Shown piece by piece: positions 1-13,251 of a stretch of 64,000 nucleotides of DNA (position 1 is the first letter of the stretch; each line of letters begins with the position of its first letter). Position numbers and translations under genes: made by a program. Below the pieces are notes generated by a model. It saw nothing but the letters and a program-made list of their open reading frames with translations. It was not told where the DNA came from and did no database searches. Location: contig OU015528.1 in the NCBI GenBank assembly GCA_907165065.1, positions 42,523,515 through 42,587,514 on the forward strand, read 5' to 3'. This stretch comes from Caprimulgus europaeus. Taxonomy: Eukaryota > Chordata > Aves > Caprimulgiformes > Caprimulgidae.

Positions 1-3000
1 TCCCTCAAAAAGCCAGGATTCAACTTCTGAGACCACCACTTCCTAACTGGCTGACTCTTGGATCTTAGCCTCAATTGTCCTCTGCAACTAATGTTATAGA
101 GAGTGAGATTTGAGGACACAAAAAGCAAGTCACAATAACTGTCCCCAACAATTTTTGAAAATGCCCCTTATTATCAGCATGTTCCCTTCTGTTTTCTGTA
201 TCGTCTCTTGACATATACCACAGAGATGAAGACTAATGGGAACACAATGCCTGCCAGGTTCCCTCAGAGATCTCCTCAGGGAATGGCATTCTTCCTCCAT
301 TCTCTCTCCTTCCTCAGAAACACACCCCACAGTTCTCCAGGCACCACTGGAAACAGGGGGCCCTTACAGACTATCTGCCTCCACAGTCTCTCTCTTATTT
401 TGGATTTCATTGGCCTTTACTAAGGCAACTCTGTTTCTGTCATATCTTTTGGTTGCATTCTCCCAAGGATAGGTCTTTTATCTTCTGAATCTTAATATAA
501 TCCAGGGAAGAATTTATGTCTCTCAAAAGTCCAATATATGTTTGATTTAGCAGTTACATTTATAAAACAGTAGAAGCCTGTATGTGAGGAAAGATTTTTT
601 GGATTGGAAGGATATTTTCACTTTGGATGTAACTGTCAAAGGGGATTTCACAGTTATCTACATTACGTCTCACCCCTGCAGCTGACATCAGAGCAACCTT
701 CGCTGCTTGAGTAAAAGGAGACTCAGGGAGATGATACGTTATTCAATTTTGTACAGAGAATGAACAAAAAATGTATTGTCAGAACCAGTCTAGATCTCCA
801 CGTTAATTAACATCTGTATTTAAAGAGAAACATGGGATCATGGCCTTAATGAGTTATTGTTATTTCCTAAAGGCACAGATGAAGAGATTGGCTCTTTAAA
901 AGTCAAAAATCTCAAAACAGCCATGTGCCATTAACATGGCACATCAAACACCACAGGCTGATTTCTAGTTCAGCTGAGGATTTACACCCTCTGACAACAG
1001 CCACACATCTGGTCACATACAGTCAGGAAATGAGTAACTCTGCTTGAACCGAGGAGAGTGAGGGTGCAATAAAAACATATCCTGTAAAGGGATCTGAGAA
1101 GGGAAATGGGAGGAGAGCTCAGCTCAAATGAGAAGTACAAAGCTTGTCTCATGTCAGACCCCACTCTTCTCCAAAACATATCACAGGAAAGGGTTCAAGC
1201 CTCAAAACATTGCCAGGGAGATACTTCCAGGCCAGTAATTCGGCCTGCATGGTGGTCTGTACCCAGGGTGCCAAGAGAGCACTGAGAGGTCCTCCTTGTG
1301 CTCAGCATCCTGGTCTCTGAGCAGAGCCCAGTCCTGGGCTGCAGGATGCTGATGGATATGTTTGGCTTGTCAGTCACCCAAATGCCTATGGTAACTAAGA
1401 AGTTGAGACTGCTTTCTCTGTGCCTGCTTGGGAAGTAAGAAACTACACATTTTATTTGGCTAGGCCAGGTATAGATTTGATATTCATTTCTGTAACCAAA
1501 GACGGATTTCGGAAGCAGATAAGCAACAAGCATGCCCATAAGGGCAGGGAGAGAGTACAAGAGCATGTGCTTCTCTTGATATGTCTGATATTCACAAGCT
1601 GAAACAAACACTGGAAAAGCAGCTGTGGGTCTTTTTAATATATTATAATGCACCGAGAAAGAGCATAAATTCCATCTTGTTTTGTTTTCTTTTTTTTTAG
1701 TACATTGTTTTCAATGACTTGCCCACCAAACTTCACTGACCTGCCTGGAAAGTGTGTTTCCAGAAGGGAAGCAGGACCAGTGAGTCCATAAGTGGGTTAA
1801 ACAGAAAATGTACTTACTCTTGCTTAAAAATTAAACAGCTTTGCACGATGACACTTTGGTGACTTGGGCTGTTTCAAGTGACATAGTACATCTAGTGACA
1901 ACATGAGCATGCCCCTCCTGTTTGCAGAGAGATGTTTACGTTGTACAGACATATGCCTTGTTGATATTTTAGCCATCTGCTGTCTTACTTTATCTGATTA
2001 ATATTTTATTGATTTTTCACGTAATCAACATAACCATTCACAGAGTAATTAAAATCAGATGTATTTTGTTGCGTGGATATCTGCAGGTGTTTGATACCTG
2101 GCCTAGATGGTGTACGTGAACATCTTTTATTCATAGATTTTGTGACCTAGAACTAGAATTCTTTTAAAGTAATTAGCCATAAGAGATGAGTAGTAAATCA
2201 AATTGCAAACTAACACAATAAAACATGAAATAGATGATTTCTTTTCTCACATTGTTGATAAATGACAAAAAAGTTCAGTGTGTTCGGCAGAGTGCTCCAC
2301 TTCTTCTGTACACTTGTGTGAAACAAAGGGTACATTTTGTATTAGTGTATGCATACTACACCTAAAAATAAATACACTGCGATCTCACCTTCACCAAGGA
2401 GTAAATGGGAGCAAAGCTAAACTGGCACCTTGAGAGGAATGTAGACAGATCACTGAAGGCATGCAGACAGAAGAGGTGCTTAAGCCACTTGGGCTAATGG
2501 TACTATTTGTAGAGCCAATTCAAAGTGCTCTGAAGTCAGTAACCACCTAATTTGCCTTGACATGCTTCAGATCTTTGGTTCCTGTGACAAAAGTAAGAAT
2601 ATGCTCAAATTTATCTGAGAATTTGGATTTGCACTTAAATTTCAATAAAGCAAATGATGTAGTTATACTTTCTGGTAGGTTATCGCAATTTCTTTTTGTT
2701 GACAGATGAGTTGGGATTGTTCCTCAGATGCAGCTGAGATGTATACTTGTATGCTTTTTTTTGAGAAATCAGATGCCAGAGGACAATTAGGTACTTGAAG
2801 GCTCCTGATTGTAGAAGACAAAGGGAGGTAAGACACATCGCACAATTCAGTAAAAACAGACTGTGCATATTGAAATGAGGTTTTTGTTGCAACTGTACAA
2901 GAAGAAATCCCTGAAATAACTTTCAAGAAGCTCAGCCTCACAACTAAATTAATATCCCACTCTATTCCAGCTTTCTTTAGAACCCTGGATAACTATGTTG

Positions 3001-6000
3001 AATGCACACTTGCTTTCTATATTTGGATTTAACCTCAGTTGCATGTGGGAGCACCTGTTGGGTGATCCTACCTGCCTTCCCAAGGAAAGCGTATCTCTGC
3101 CTGTCTGACAGATGGGGAGGGAAACTGCTGAACACCACCAGGGCAGGACATTTCTCAACTTGGAGCTTTGACTGCAAGAGGTAGGAAGAGCCTGTACACC
3201 TCATGAAACGCAGCACCAAGATGAGGAGCAGCATCAGGGCAGAGACCTGTCTGTGCTCGGGATCACACTGCAACAGGGAGCCTCTGCCAGCCATGGGGCT
3301 GCCAGCTCCACAACAGTCCCTGTCTTCCCTCAGGGTGATCAGGGTCCACCCAGCCATATGTAGTGGGACACCCGTGAGGTGCCCACGGCTATAGGTCGGG
3401 GCTACAGGAAGGAGCAGCCTCCTGAACCACCTCCCTGCTGTGGTCAGTGGTGCTTACAGCACTCCCAGCTCTATGTGCAAAGTGCAGCAGATGGTGGTTA
3501 TCTGATCTAGCCTCACTGACCTTGCACCAATGCGGGTATGGAGCAGCCACAAGGCCAGAGCACTGTAAAAGAGGCTTAAAGTCTGCTCCCAACTGTTTCC
3601 CAGAGGGTGTTTACTTCCTCCTGGCTGGCAGGCACAACTGACTGTACAAACACTCCTTGTCCCTTTGAGGGCAAAGTCAAACAAGCAAACCTTCAGCATC
3701 AATTTAAGTTTGTGTGACTTTGCTCTCAGACACCTTAAGAGTGATTATATGGCAAGTAATTGCCTCTTAGCTGGGAGATGGTAACAAGGAGCTGGGAATT
3801 CAACGACTAGACAGAGTTACCTATTCAGTTACGATAATAACCAGGGTACAAATGGTAACAGACTGTGAAACAGAATTTCATTTAGACTTAACGGATGGGT
3901 AATTGCTCACAAGTCCCTTTAATACTGAAAAGTGCACCTGAGTGATTCTAGCCCCGTGCAAAGTAACCGGGCTTGTGCTCTTCCAGGCAGGGAGCCTCAG
4001 GTATGGATTCAGACAGAAGAGTGACAAAATAGTGACCTCCCTGAGCAACAGCTCTAGAGATGATCTCCCATCCGGTACCCAGCTCCCCAGCAGGTCCTCT
4101 GCATGCATGAATGCTGAGCCCTGGCTGGAGAATCACAGGGAAAAGAGGAGTGGGCTAGCCACAGAAAAGGGATCACAAAACAGAAGAAACAGAAGAAGAA
4201 AGAAAAGAAGGTGAGTGGAATGTAGACAAGAAAGTTGTCCAGAAGAAGCAAAAATGGTGTTTGTCCAAGGGTAGATGTCTCCCTCCCGCCTGCCCATTCT
4301 CCCCAGGAGGTGGGAGTGCTGCAAGGAGGAGCCGGGTGACTCCGAGTGGCACATCCTCCCCCTGAGCCAGGACCAAAGGAAGGGCTGTGCTGCACCATGA
4401 TAGGTGACTGACTGTATGGTGTGAGGTGTTGCCACCCGGATGAGACATAAAGCCAAGGCCCTGTTTACTATGTCTGCTCATCAAAGCTCTTATCATTTCT
4501 ACTTCAGGAGAGCAGGATGTGACATTTAGTTTCCTGCCTAGATTTTAACCAGGTCATAATTTTTTTTTCCCCTTCAGTATAAAATGTTTTGCTTTGTGGT
4601 GGCATTCAGTGCTGCTGGATGGCCTTCAATGCTACACTGTTGTCTTCCCTGACAGAAGTCATAGTTGAGGAAAATAATTTTAGCAAAACCAACTATATTT
4701 TCAGTAATATTTTTGTTGAAAATATTTATCCACCCTTATAGATCTACCACCTGTGTTTTAGCCTCAATTCTGCAGCAATGCTTCCTGTAATCTCTCTGGT
4801 GAACCTTCACTGCAAACAAATCAAATCAAGAGAAGCTTTTATTGGCATGAAATACAACTGAGAGAGCATTTCCCAGCCTATATATCCTAATCAAATGGAT
4901 TTTCCTTTCAAATTTCTGTCATGGTTCAGATTTTTCACTTGTTACTCTGCTGCAAAAATTGTTGTTATGCAAGACCAAACTGCATTATGCTTTCAAAACT
5001 GTCACCACGTTGAAAGGAATATTAGAGATAATTCAGCTGCAGATCATTCATTCTCCTTTGTGCAAGGAATTTGGTTTTGGTCACCAGGCCCTGTAGAGCA
5101 ATCGTCCATCTCTGCAATAAAATGCAGGACAGCATATGTATGTACATATTTGGGGAAGTTAAAACAACCAGTTTTACTTTATAGCAGCTCTTAGTAGTCT
5201 GGCATTCCTAGACAAATACTGGTTATTCCGTATTTATTAGTCATTAATTTATAGGCCAGATCTTTAGCTGGTGTATGTCTGGACTGCTCTGTTGACGTTG
5301 CTCCTTGTATCACAAAAGCTGCTGCCTGACCTTAGCATGCTGCGCATTTCCTAACACTTTCATATTTATAAATACAGTATTTTAGACAAAGAAGACCAGT
5401 CTTTAATGCTTTGCTTGGAAAACAGATCACTGTCTTCTTTTGATATGAGTCCATGAGAGGGATAGGGACTGAGGGCAGGTAGTGACCAATGGAAAATATG
5501 GTGTTTTACTGTCTTGCACCCACACATAACTGATCCAAGGATTTTAGACTGAAAAGTACTACTTAGCACTAATAAAAGTAGCAGGTGTTACCTGACAAAA
5601 AGGGATCGGTTCAGGGCTGCAAAAACGAAGCATATCAAATGCACTTATGTTTCTTCCCTTGAAGCTTCTGTCGTCCCGCTTGCTCTCCAGCTTTGGAGAG
5701 GACAGGGATACAGATTCTTTCCCATTCCCATTTGCTGGGTGATTACAGAGCTAATGACGGCAGTGTTGACAAGGCAGAGCCATTTATCAGTCTCTTACCT
5801 GACCTCATTCAGCACTCAACTAGAGATGACCACTGGATGTCACTGGGGGCTGTTGCCTGCCCTCAGGGGCTGCTAGCTCAGGACCTCTGCAGACCCTCTG
5901 ATGCCTTCAGAGAGTCAGAGCTCTTTCCATTTGCCAGGCACATCAATTTGAGTTGAATGTGGGTCACCTGAGCATGAAGCCTCAGGCTAAAAACGAGAAG

Positions 6001-8967
6001 CTGTGCCTCCAGCATCATTGCAGCCCTCTTCAGTCTCACTCACTCTTTGCTTTCCTGGGGCAGAAAGTCCAACCTCCCTAGGTAGATGCAAGAAACTGAG
6101 TCCCCTGCACTGCTGCTGCTTATATGGTCTCACCTCTTGCAGCATAAAGGGGTGGACACCAAAAAAGCCCTCAGGGATGTTTGTGATAAAAGTCAGATTT
6201 AAAGAAAAAGTGCAGATGGAACTATTAGTAACATCAAGGTACCTGGCATTATCTCATTCTTCTCATCATAAAACCCTGTTTTTCCACTGTTTATAATTTT
6301 GTCAGACTCTGAGGGAAGGCGGGGGGAAGTTTTCCATGCCAGGTGTCTCCCCACGGTTGAATATTTAATTATTTTACAGAGTTTCAGCAAAGTGGCTTAG
6401 CCATTTCCAAGAATGAAATTGGGGGCAGGAGAAGAGAGGAATGTTGTCAAGGCAACAGTAATCCCATTATTTTCTAACTTCTGAGTGCCTGAATAGGCAA
6501 CCTTTATCTTCTTTTCATGCCATTTTTGTACATAATAATAATCTTGGAGACAATTATTCTCATCAGTTTTAAGAAAATAGCATGCCGGGGGTAGTGCAGG
6601 GACAATAAGACATGCTTTTGCAAACATAACAAACTGGCACCTTCATATTGTTGGCTGCTGGATCTCCCACTGCTATTTTGAAAACAGGCTTTCAGGGCCT
6701 AACTACTCTGTTAGCAACATCTCTTTAAATTGCCCTCCATCCGGACAAGATCAAGAAACTCATTTTCCCTGCTTGAAGTGCAATTGACAGCCTCCACGCA
6801 TTCTGGTATTGAAATTGTTGAGCATATGTTAGTGTTCAGTAATAATTTCCCTCCAGATTTTATGGCTCATTGTCACTTTTCACACAACAAAATATTTTAA
6901 TGGGGAGGAAGGCTTTGTTTTACGTTCTGTGGAATGCTCCTGGGGAGAGGATTTTAATTTCTGTATGATGGAGGAGACTTTTAAATCATATTGCATCAGT
7001 TACCATTTGTCAGATAAGATGGATTCTTAGTATAAACCGATCCTACAGCACATTGAAATGCACTAAATGAAAGAGAAAAAAACAACCAAACAACTCTAAT
7101 AATTGGACTTTCAGGGGTTCTGCTGGATTTGCATGATTTCCTTTCCATCCTCTAGAGCAAATGAAGTCAGTCAAAAAATTCAGTATTGTTGTTTTGGTTT
7201 GGGTTTTTTTGTTGGGTTTGTTTGGTTTTTTTTTCCATTGGAAACATATAGAGCTGTCAATATCAGCAATACATACAGGAATGTAGATCAGAGATTGTTT
7301 TAGGAAAAACAGAGTGGAATCTGACAGTCATACTTCGGTAGATCATTTTGTATTTCCATTCAGAAAACATTTTACTTCCGAATTTATTTTGGTTTTTTTA
7401 CATTTATCTGCTGTTTTTCTTTGGATCATTTCTGGTATTTCAATATCTGGAAAAGCTGTGTTTCATTATTTGTCTTTTTATATAAAATGTATAATATACC
7501 TGTGTATAAGAAATCTAACATGCATGAGATCAGACATGTTATAAGAGATTTCAGTATTATTGATTTTGTCCTTATTCAGATTGGAAGGTTTCCAAATTTA
7601 GGACTTTTTCCACAGAAAATAAGTCTTTCTTGGCTTCTGCTCATGTTTTGCACCACCTAGCAGGGTCTGTGTCTTTGATTTGCCCTGGGTATTACCCTGC
7701 TCTGCTCCCTCCCACATCGTCAGAGCTTGTCACCTTTCTGCTAAAGGAAGTTGAGCTGAGCCACATTCCTTTTTCCAGTAGGTTCTGACAACCCATGCAG
7801 CTTTGTACCTAGCTAATATGTGCGTAGATACTGAATCCAATCCAGCACTGTACGTCAATTAGGTAAATGCACTTTGAGAACAGATGTGACATTTAAAAAA
7901 TCCCAGCAAAACCTATTTCAGCAAAACATCGAGCAAAACATTACCAGCACTACGAAGAATTTCTGAGAATATCAGAGATGATTTTACTACTGCAACAACA
8001 GCAACAAAAATAAACCCATGGCAGGAACAGGAAAACACACTTGTTAAATAACAGACAAATCAGACAGTGTGAAAATCTGATGAGAAGTTATTGGCTGCAG
8101 AAGAATACGTGTGCATGCACCCCATCACCACCACAGAGATACGGGATGTTATTAGTACAATGTGAACCTTCACTCAGCTGTCACTAAACCACAGGCTGTG
8201 CTCACTCATGGGTTGTTTAACTAATTCTGAGATGCATTTCATGGAATCAGCTGTTCTGCTGTATAACTTACACCAACTGTTCTCTACCTAACACGGTGAA
8301 CAAAGCCACTGCTCATCATGTGGCAGCACTGAAGAAACAAAGCCGCATGTGCTTTCTCTTCCTCGCCAGCCCACTCAAAACCAAAAAGTCTTGCACTAGT
8401 GCAATAGAAAACTTGGTCCCCACACCTGAAAATGCTTAAATATGTGCTGAATTTTACTGCTGAACTTTTCAGTTTGACCTAGTGCAGGGTTTAATCCTGC
8501 CTGTAATTAAATAAATGGTAGCGTTCCCACTGAGAGGAAGCTAAGTTCTTGTACATTTGCAGGAATATGGTTCTATGCCTAAAGAAGTACATGTGATTTT
8601 TCTCATTAATCATGTATTAATCAAGCCCTCTGTTCCAAATAATAATAATTAAGTGCATTGCATTCACAAGAGGCAGGTATAGTGGTGCAAGCTAGGGTCA
8701 ACACAGTTCATACACTTTTAACATGGTCAGTACAGAGTTTACTCATTGCAAGGCTTGGAAAGCAAATATGGATGCTGTTTATTTGTAATTTTAATTACTA
8801 CTATATCCCTGGCATGGTGGAGAAATCCACAGCTGTGAAACAGCAGCTGGCAGCTGTATTTCCTGGGCTGCTCCTGTCTTCAAAGAGATAAAACATCTGA
8901 TACTTTTCTAGCTCTTCCAGAAATATAAAGGTGCTTTGCAAAGAGCAATGAAAGTCTTGTTATGGCC
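1..8967. other. Intergenic, no gene recognised
   Basis: AT-rich sequence with a moderately GC-richer stretch near 3.0-4.5 kb. The longest frame is a 152-codon minus-strand one at 1195-1653 with no family resemblance. I see no transposon ends, apart from the T/G tract near 7.2 kb. The 6640-7030 stretch has a varied, repeat-free composition that could be a conserved non-coding element, but this cannot be judged without alignment. Confidence 0.6.
7187..7235 (+). repeat. T/G-rich low-complexity tract
   Basis: Irregular TTTGG/TTTTTG units over about 49 bases. Similar tracts recur on one strand or the other at 31607-31648, 47381-47412 and 52487-52524 (T/G on plus) and at 14212-14283, 33828-33870 and 35075-35127 (A/C on plus). 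Confidence 0.8.
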
Positions 8968-8990
8968 ACATACATGTACATGTACATATA
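8968..8990 (+). repeat. ACATGT-type short tandem repeat abutting the CR1 tail
   Basis: About 23 bases of alternating ACATAC/ATGTAC units lie directly against the octamer tail of the CR1 element. This is probably a small microsatellite grown at the insertion edge. Confidence 0.6.
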
Positions 8991-9285
8991 CACAGAATCA
9001 CAGAATCACAGAATGGTAGGAGTTGGAAGGGACCTCTGGAGATCATCTAGTCCAACCCCACTGACAAAGCAGGTTCACCTTGAACAAGTTGCACAGGACT
9101 GCATCCAGGCAGGTTTTGAGTATCTTCAGAGAAGGAGACTCCACAACTTCTCTGGGCAGCCTGTCCCAGTGCTCTGTCCCCCTCAGACTAAAGAAGTTTT
9201 TCCTTATGTTTAAGTGGAACCTCCTGTGTTCCAGCTTTTGCTCGTTGCCCTTTGTCCTGTCATTGGCCACCACTGAAAAGGGTCG
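8991..9285 (-). mobile_element. CR1 retrotransposon 3' end, 5'-truncated
   Basis: Read on the minus strand, this holds the end of CR1 ORF2 (residues such as [17 protein letters not shown] are visible), then the conserved 3' UTR (GGTTGGACTAGATGATCT) and a tail of about three ATTCTGTG-like octamers at 8991-9013. CR1 is the dominant avian LINE and usually inserts 5'-truncated. It differs at several positions from the 12.5-13.25 kb copy and appears older. Confidence 0.95.
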
Positions 9286-12200
9286 TATCTGTAATTACTG
9301 AGAAACCGAGGGCCAGGCACGAGAAAAAATTAGGTTTTTCAAAATTAGACAGTAACCAAAACTAGAAATGAGCTGTAGATGTCCTCACTCACAGCCTTCC
9401 TTTGAACATCAGGACCCAGTTCAAACAAGAAACTACAGCAGGTGTAGTAGCATCGAGGAAGCATTAATGGGCTTGAGGAGACGGGCTCTCCATGAATTTG
9501 GTGCAGTTTTAGGTCTGATAGGCATTTGTAATCTGTTGAAATGTCCTGGGTTTGCTCTCTTTTCACCTAATCAGCGCAACTGACCTTCCCATACCTATTC
9601 TTGCTCAATGTGGATAGCATGAGATCTTTAACCAGGCAAGTCAAGTAGAAGCCAACATACATGATTGCAGTCATGTTTTCTGTCTTGGGTGCTTTTGCTC
9701 AGGGACTGCACCAGCTTCATTTGCTGAATAGTGAATGAACAGCACTTTTGCAGATTTAATCTTTGCTTTATGTTACTTCTCATTTCTCTGAGTGAGAAGG
9801 AGCTTGTTCTTGAGCTCACCTGCAGAAAGCACAATTTCCTTTTTTTGCCACAAAACACACAAACACAGCATAGAGACAGAAGAAACACTGTTATAATTTC
9901 TCCTTGGCTGATTTGAAGAGGTCAAATAGCTAAAAACAGCATCTCTGCCTTGTTTACATTCCTACTGGGCAGGTACAGGCAGGGCACAGACCCAGATGCG
10001 TTTATCAGGGCACTGCTGTGCAGACACAAAAACTCCTCAAGAAATTGCAGCTCTACCAAAAGGAAACTTAAGGGTCTTTTCACAATATCGAAGATGGGGA
10101 TTAACACTTGCATTTATGTACAGTTTTTATTTTCCTTGGGGCAACGTTTCTCATGCCATAAAGGCATAATCCTAGGGTTTATTTTGCTTCTAGTTACTCA
10201 CCTTACCTCCCGTAAAAAGAGTAATAGAATATTATCTGACTTGCTCTTGTTGTTTTACAGATCATATTTTGCCAGCAACACCTTGTCCAGTCTGAGGATG
10301 CTTTCAAAGCACTAGTAAAAGCAGTGTTTTCCACATTTTTTAAACCAGAACTTCTCTTCATGTTAATTTTCTAAATGTCTGACTTGGCCTAAATTTTTGC
10401 ATGCAATTCCTGAATCTGAGTACCTCCCCTTTTGCTTATCTGACACCATCTCTGGAGGTATTTAAAAGACGGCTAGATGGGGTGCTCAGAGATATGGTTT
10501 AGTAGCGGACAGGTACAGTTGGACTCAATGATCTTGAAGGTCTTTTCCAACCAAGCGATTGTATGATTCTATGAAAACAAAATTTTTCAGAGAATGAATG
10601 TAAGGACTTTTGTAAAGTCAGGCCTCTCAAGCATTGCTCCCATTGGATTTATCCAGAACTGTGATATCTCAAATAATGAGGCATTTTTTAAAATATGAGC
10701 AAAATTTTTACTCTTTCTAGGAAGGTTTTTCAACACTGAATGCCTAACTAGTGACTTTTTCCCACCTATGGGCCAGTGGGGTGGCACATGCAGTAAGAGC
10801 TCTGTTCTTGTCTCTCCTTGTTCACAGAGCTAGGGCAAATCTCCCTACATACAAATTTTCATAGACTCATTTGTAGAGTGATTTGAAATCCATTAAAGAA
10901 AAGTGTTCCTCAAAACTGAGAAGTTTCTAGAAATATTTTGCTAGCTATGAATTCCTCCACCAAAAATATTTACTTCAGCAAGCAAGATGTTGCTTGAGGA
11001 CTTTATATGTGCCCACAGACAAAACTTTTCTGTCTCTTTCTATAGATACAGCTCATAAAAAATCACGAGGGCGCAAATCCTTTCAGTTTTTTATGTACAC
11101 ACAATGACTTGAGTAAGACGGGTCTTACCTTCTTTACAACAAGGCCAGAAATAGACCTACCAGTGGTAGTGTTGAGAAGGAGTTTGCCCTGCACCCACAC
11201 CAACAGCACCAGGTTACAAAGGTGGAAAAACAAGCAGGGCTTTCTGAGCCAGGGAGATGGCTTCCACTTGAAGTTCATGCCCGTACAGCTCCTCATCTCT
11301 TCCCTGGGACCACGTACACTTGATTTCTCTGCTCACCCAGCATGCTCATTGCTGCAGATGCTGCCAGTGGGATGCACTTGGGATGGTACTGCTGACGCCC
11401 AGCAACCTCCCTGTCACCACCTGCAGCATAGAGGAGCCACCTCTGATTCACAGGCAGCTTCTGCAAAGAATATGGATTTTGCTGCTGGGGAAGGGAAGAG
11501 GCAGGAAGGGTCAGATCCAGCCAGCAGACAGGAAAGGAAAACAAAGTGGGAGGGAGACAGGGTAAATTGGGAAATTGCAAACGCCTCATCTGACATGATC
11601 CTAGGGTCATAACAGCATCAGTTTGGCCCACTGCTCCCAGGCCGTATGGCTTCTAACTGCAGATGTCTACTTTTCCATTACAATTAATAAAGCCCCAACT
11701 GCCTTTGTGCACTTCATGTCAACCACCACTTACTGCTGATACCTGGATTCTCTTGGAAAAGTTTGCAACATTTTAATCTAGTTGGCCTTGGCAAAGAGGG
11801 ACAGACACCCTATTGCTAAACTGTGGGCAGCTCATGTTGCAGTGACTGCTTCAGACTTCCAGGGTTTAACTGGGAAAGAAGTTGGGGGGAAAACCTTCTA
11901 GAGCTATAACAGTTCCCAGTGAAACATGCAATGCTTGCACAAAGCCTGCTATGCTGCTCCAAGCTGCATCCTGACTTGACTTTTACTGTTTAACTGTTTG
12001 AGATTTTACACAGTCATTACTGAGAACATTTTTTCAAATAATGATTTGAGTAACCACAGTGTCTTCATCATCACTTCTGCTGTTAGACATTCACATCTAA
12101 GCTGAGATACTGTAGCAATCTCCACTGAAGTGGAAAGCTACACACAAGTGGGGAAGTGATGCCTGGATGAGCTGAAGTAACTTCCTATGGTTACGGATAA

Positions 12201-12508
12201 AATCTGTGGCTTAATGCAGGAAATGAGCTCGGATCTGGCAAGTTGTGGTCCAGAGCCTGTGCCCACGCAGATAGTGGTCATATCATAGTGGTCTGCTGAA
12301 CAACAACACTAGAGAGAAAAGGACATTTCTCATAAATGGTGAAACCCAAGCTCAAAAAGGCAAACAAAACCTCAGCACTGTGAAATCCTTCCACGGATGA
12401 TGTGGAATGAACGCTTGTGCATGGCCAGGCGGAAATTCACCCTTGTGAGAACAGCTATCTCCAAGCCAGAGCACCCCAGCAAGCTACCACTGTGAACAGT
12501 CTTGCGGT
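9286..12508. other. Intergenic between CR1 copies, no gene recognised
   Basis: Apart from the short CR1 end at 10442-10577, nothing is recognisable. The overlapping frames at 11109-11631 (up to 167 codons) occur on both strands, reflect a GC-richer patch, and show no family signature. Confidence 0.6.
10442..10577 (+). mobile_element. Short, decayed CR1 3' end (different subfamily)
   Basis: On the plus strand the text begins CTGGAGGTATTTAAAAGACG and goes on through the 3' UTR core with TTGGACTCAATGATCTTGAA and CTTTTCCAACC, ending in GATTGTATGATTCTATG, a two-unit tail. The wording matches a CR1 subfamily distinct from the other copies here, and a short part of the usual 3' UTR seems missing before TTGGACTC. 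Only about 136 bases remain. Confidence 0.88.
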
Positions 12509-13251
12509 AACAGCCCCAGGTTCCAGTATAAGTTGGGAGATGATCTACTAGAGAGCAGTGTAGGGGAAAGGGATCTGGGAGTCCTGGTGGACAGCAGGAT
12601 GACCATGAGCCAGCACTGTGCCCTTGTGGCCAGGAAGGCCAATGGCATCCTGGGGTGCATTAGAAGGGGTGTAGTCAGTAGGTCAAGAGAGATTCTCCTC
12701 CCCCTTTACTCTGCCCTGGTGAGGCCACGTCTGGAATATTGTGTCCAGTTCTGGGCCCCACAGTTCAAGAAGGACAGGGAACTGCTTGAGAGAGTCCAGT
12801 GCAGAACCACCAAGATAGTTAAGGGCGTGGAGCATCTCCCTGATGAGGAAAGGCTGAGGGAGCTGGGCCTCTTTAGCTTGGAAAAGAGGAGACTGAGGGG
12901 TGACCTTATTAATGTTTATAAATATGTTAAGGGTGAGTGTCAGGAGAATGGAGTCAGGCTCTTCTCAGTGGTGTCCAATGATAGGACAAGGGGCAATGGG
13001 TGTAAGCTGGAACACAGGAGGTTCCGCTTAAACTTCAGAAGAAACTTCTTTACGGTGAGGGTAACAGAGCACTGGAACAGGCTGCCCAGGGAGGTTGTGG
13101 AGTCTCCTTCTCTTGAGACATTCAAAACCCACCTGGATGTCTTCCTGTGTGATCTGATCTAGGTGTTCCCGCTCCAGCAAGGAGGGTTGGACTAGATGAT
13201 CTTTCGAGGTCCCTTCCAATCCCTGACATTCGGTGATTCTATGATTCTGTG
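12509..13251 (+). mobile_element. CR1 retrotransposon, 3' ~740 bases, with unbroken ORF2 end
   Basis: This is the longest CR1 copy in the window. Bases 12533-13162 are open for 209 codons with typical CR1 ORF2 C-terminal wording (for example [44 protein letters not shown]). The conserved 3' UTR and ATTCTATGATTCTGTG tail end at 13251. The copy is 5'-truncated, so it lacks the endonuclease and reverse-transcriptase core and cannot move by itself. Absence of stops and frameshifts over 630 bases suggests a fairly recent insertion. Confidence 0.96.
12533..13162 (+). pseudogene. CR1 ORF2 C-terminal fragment
   Basis: A 209-codon open frame inside the CR1 element ending at the natural ORF2 stop. It covers only the region downstream of the reverse-transcriptase catalytic core, with no start codon of its own in the parent protein, so it is a remnant and not a host gene. 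The residues visible ([23 protein letters not shown]) are the usual conserved blocks of this tail. Confidence 0.9.

Noticed and set aside
1195-1653. 152-codon minus-strand open frame
   Set aside because: No recognisable domain, no acceptor/donor framing, and it overlaps an unrelated plus-strand frame. Consistent with chance.
11109-11631. Overlapping frames of up to 167 codons on both strands
   Set aside because: Both strands are open in the same GC-richer patch without family similarity. Neither has convincing splice sites.
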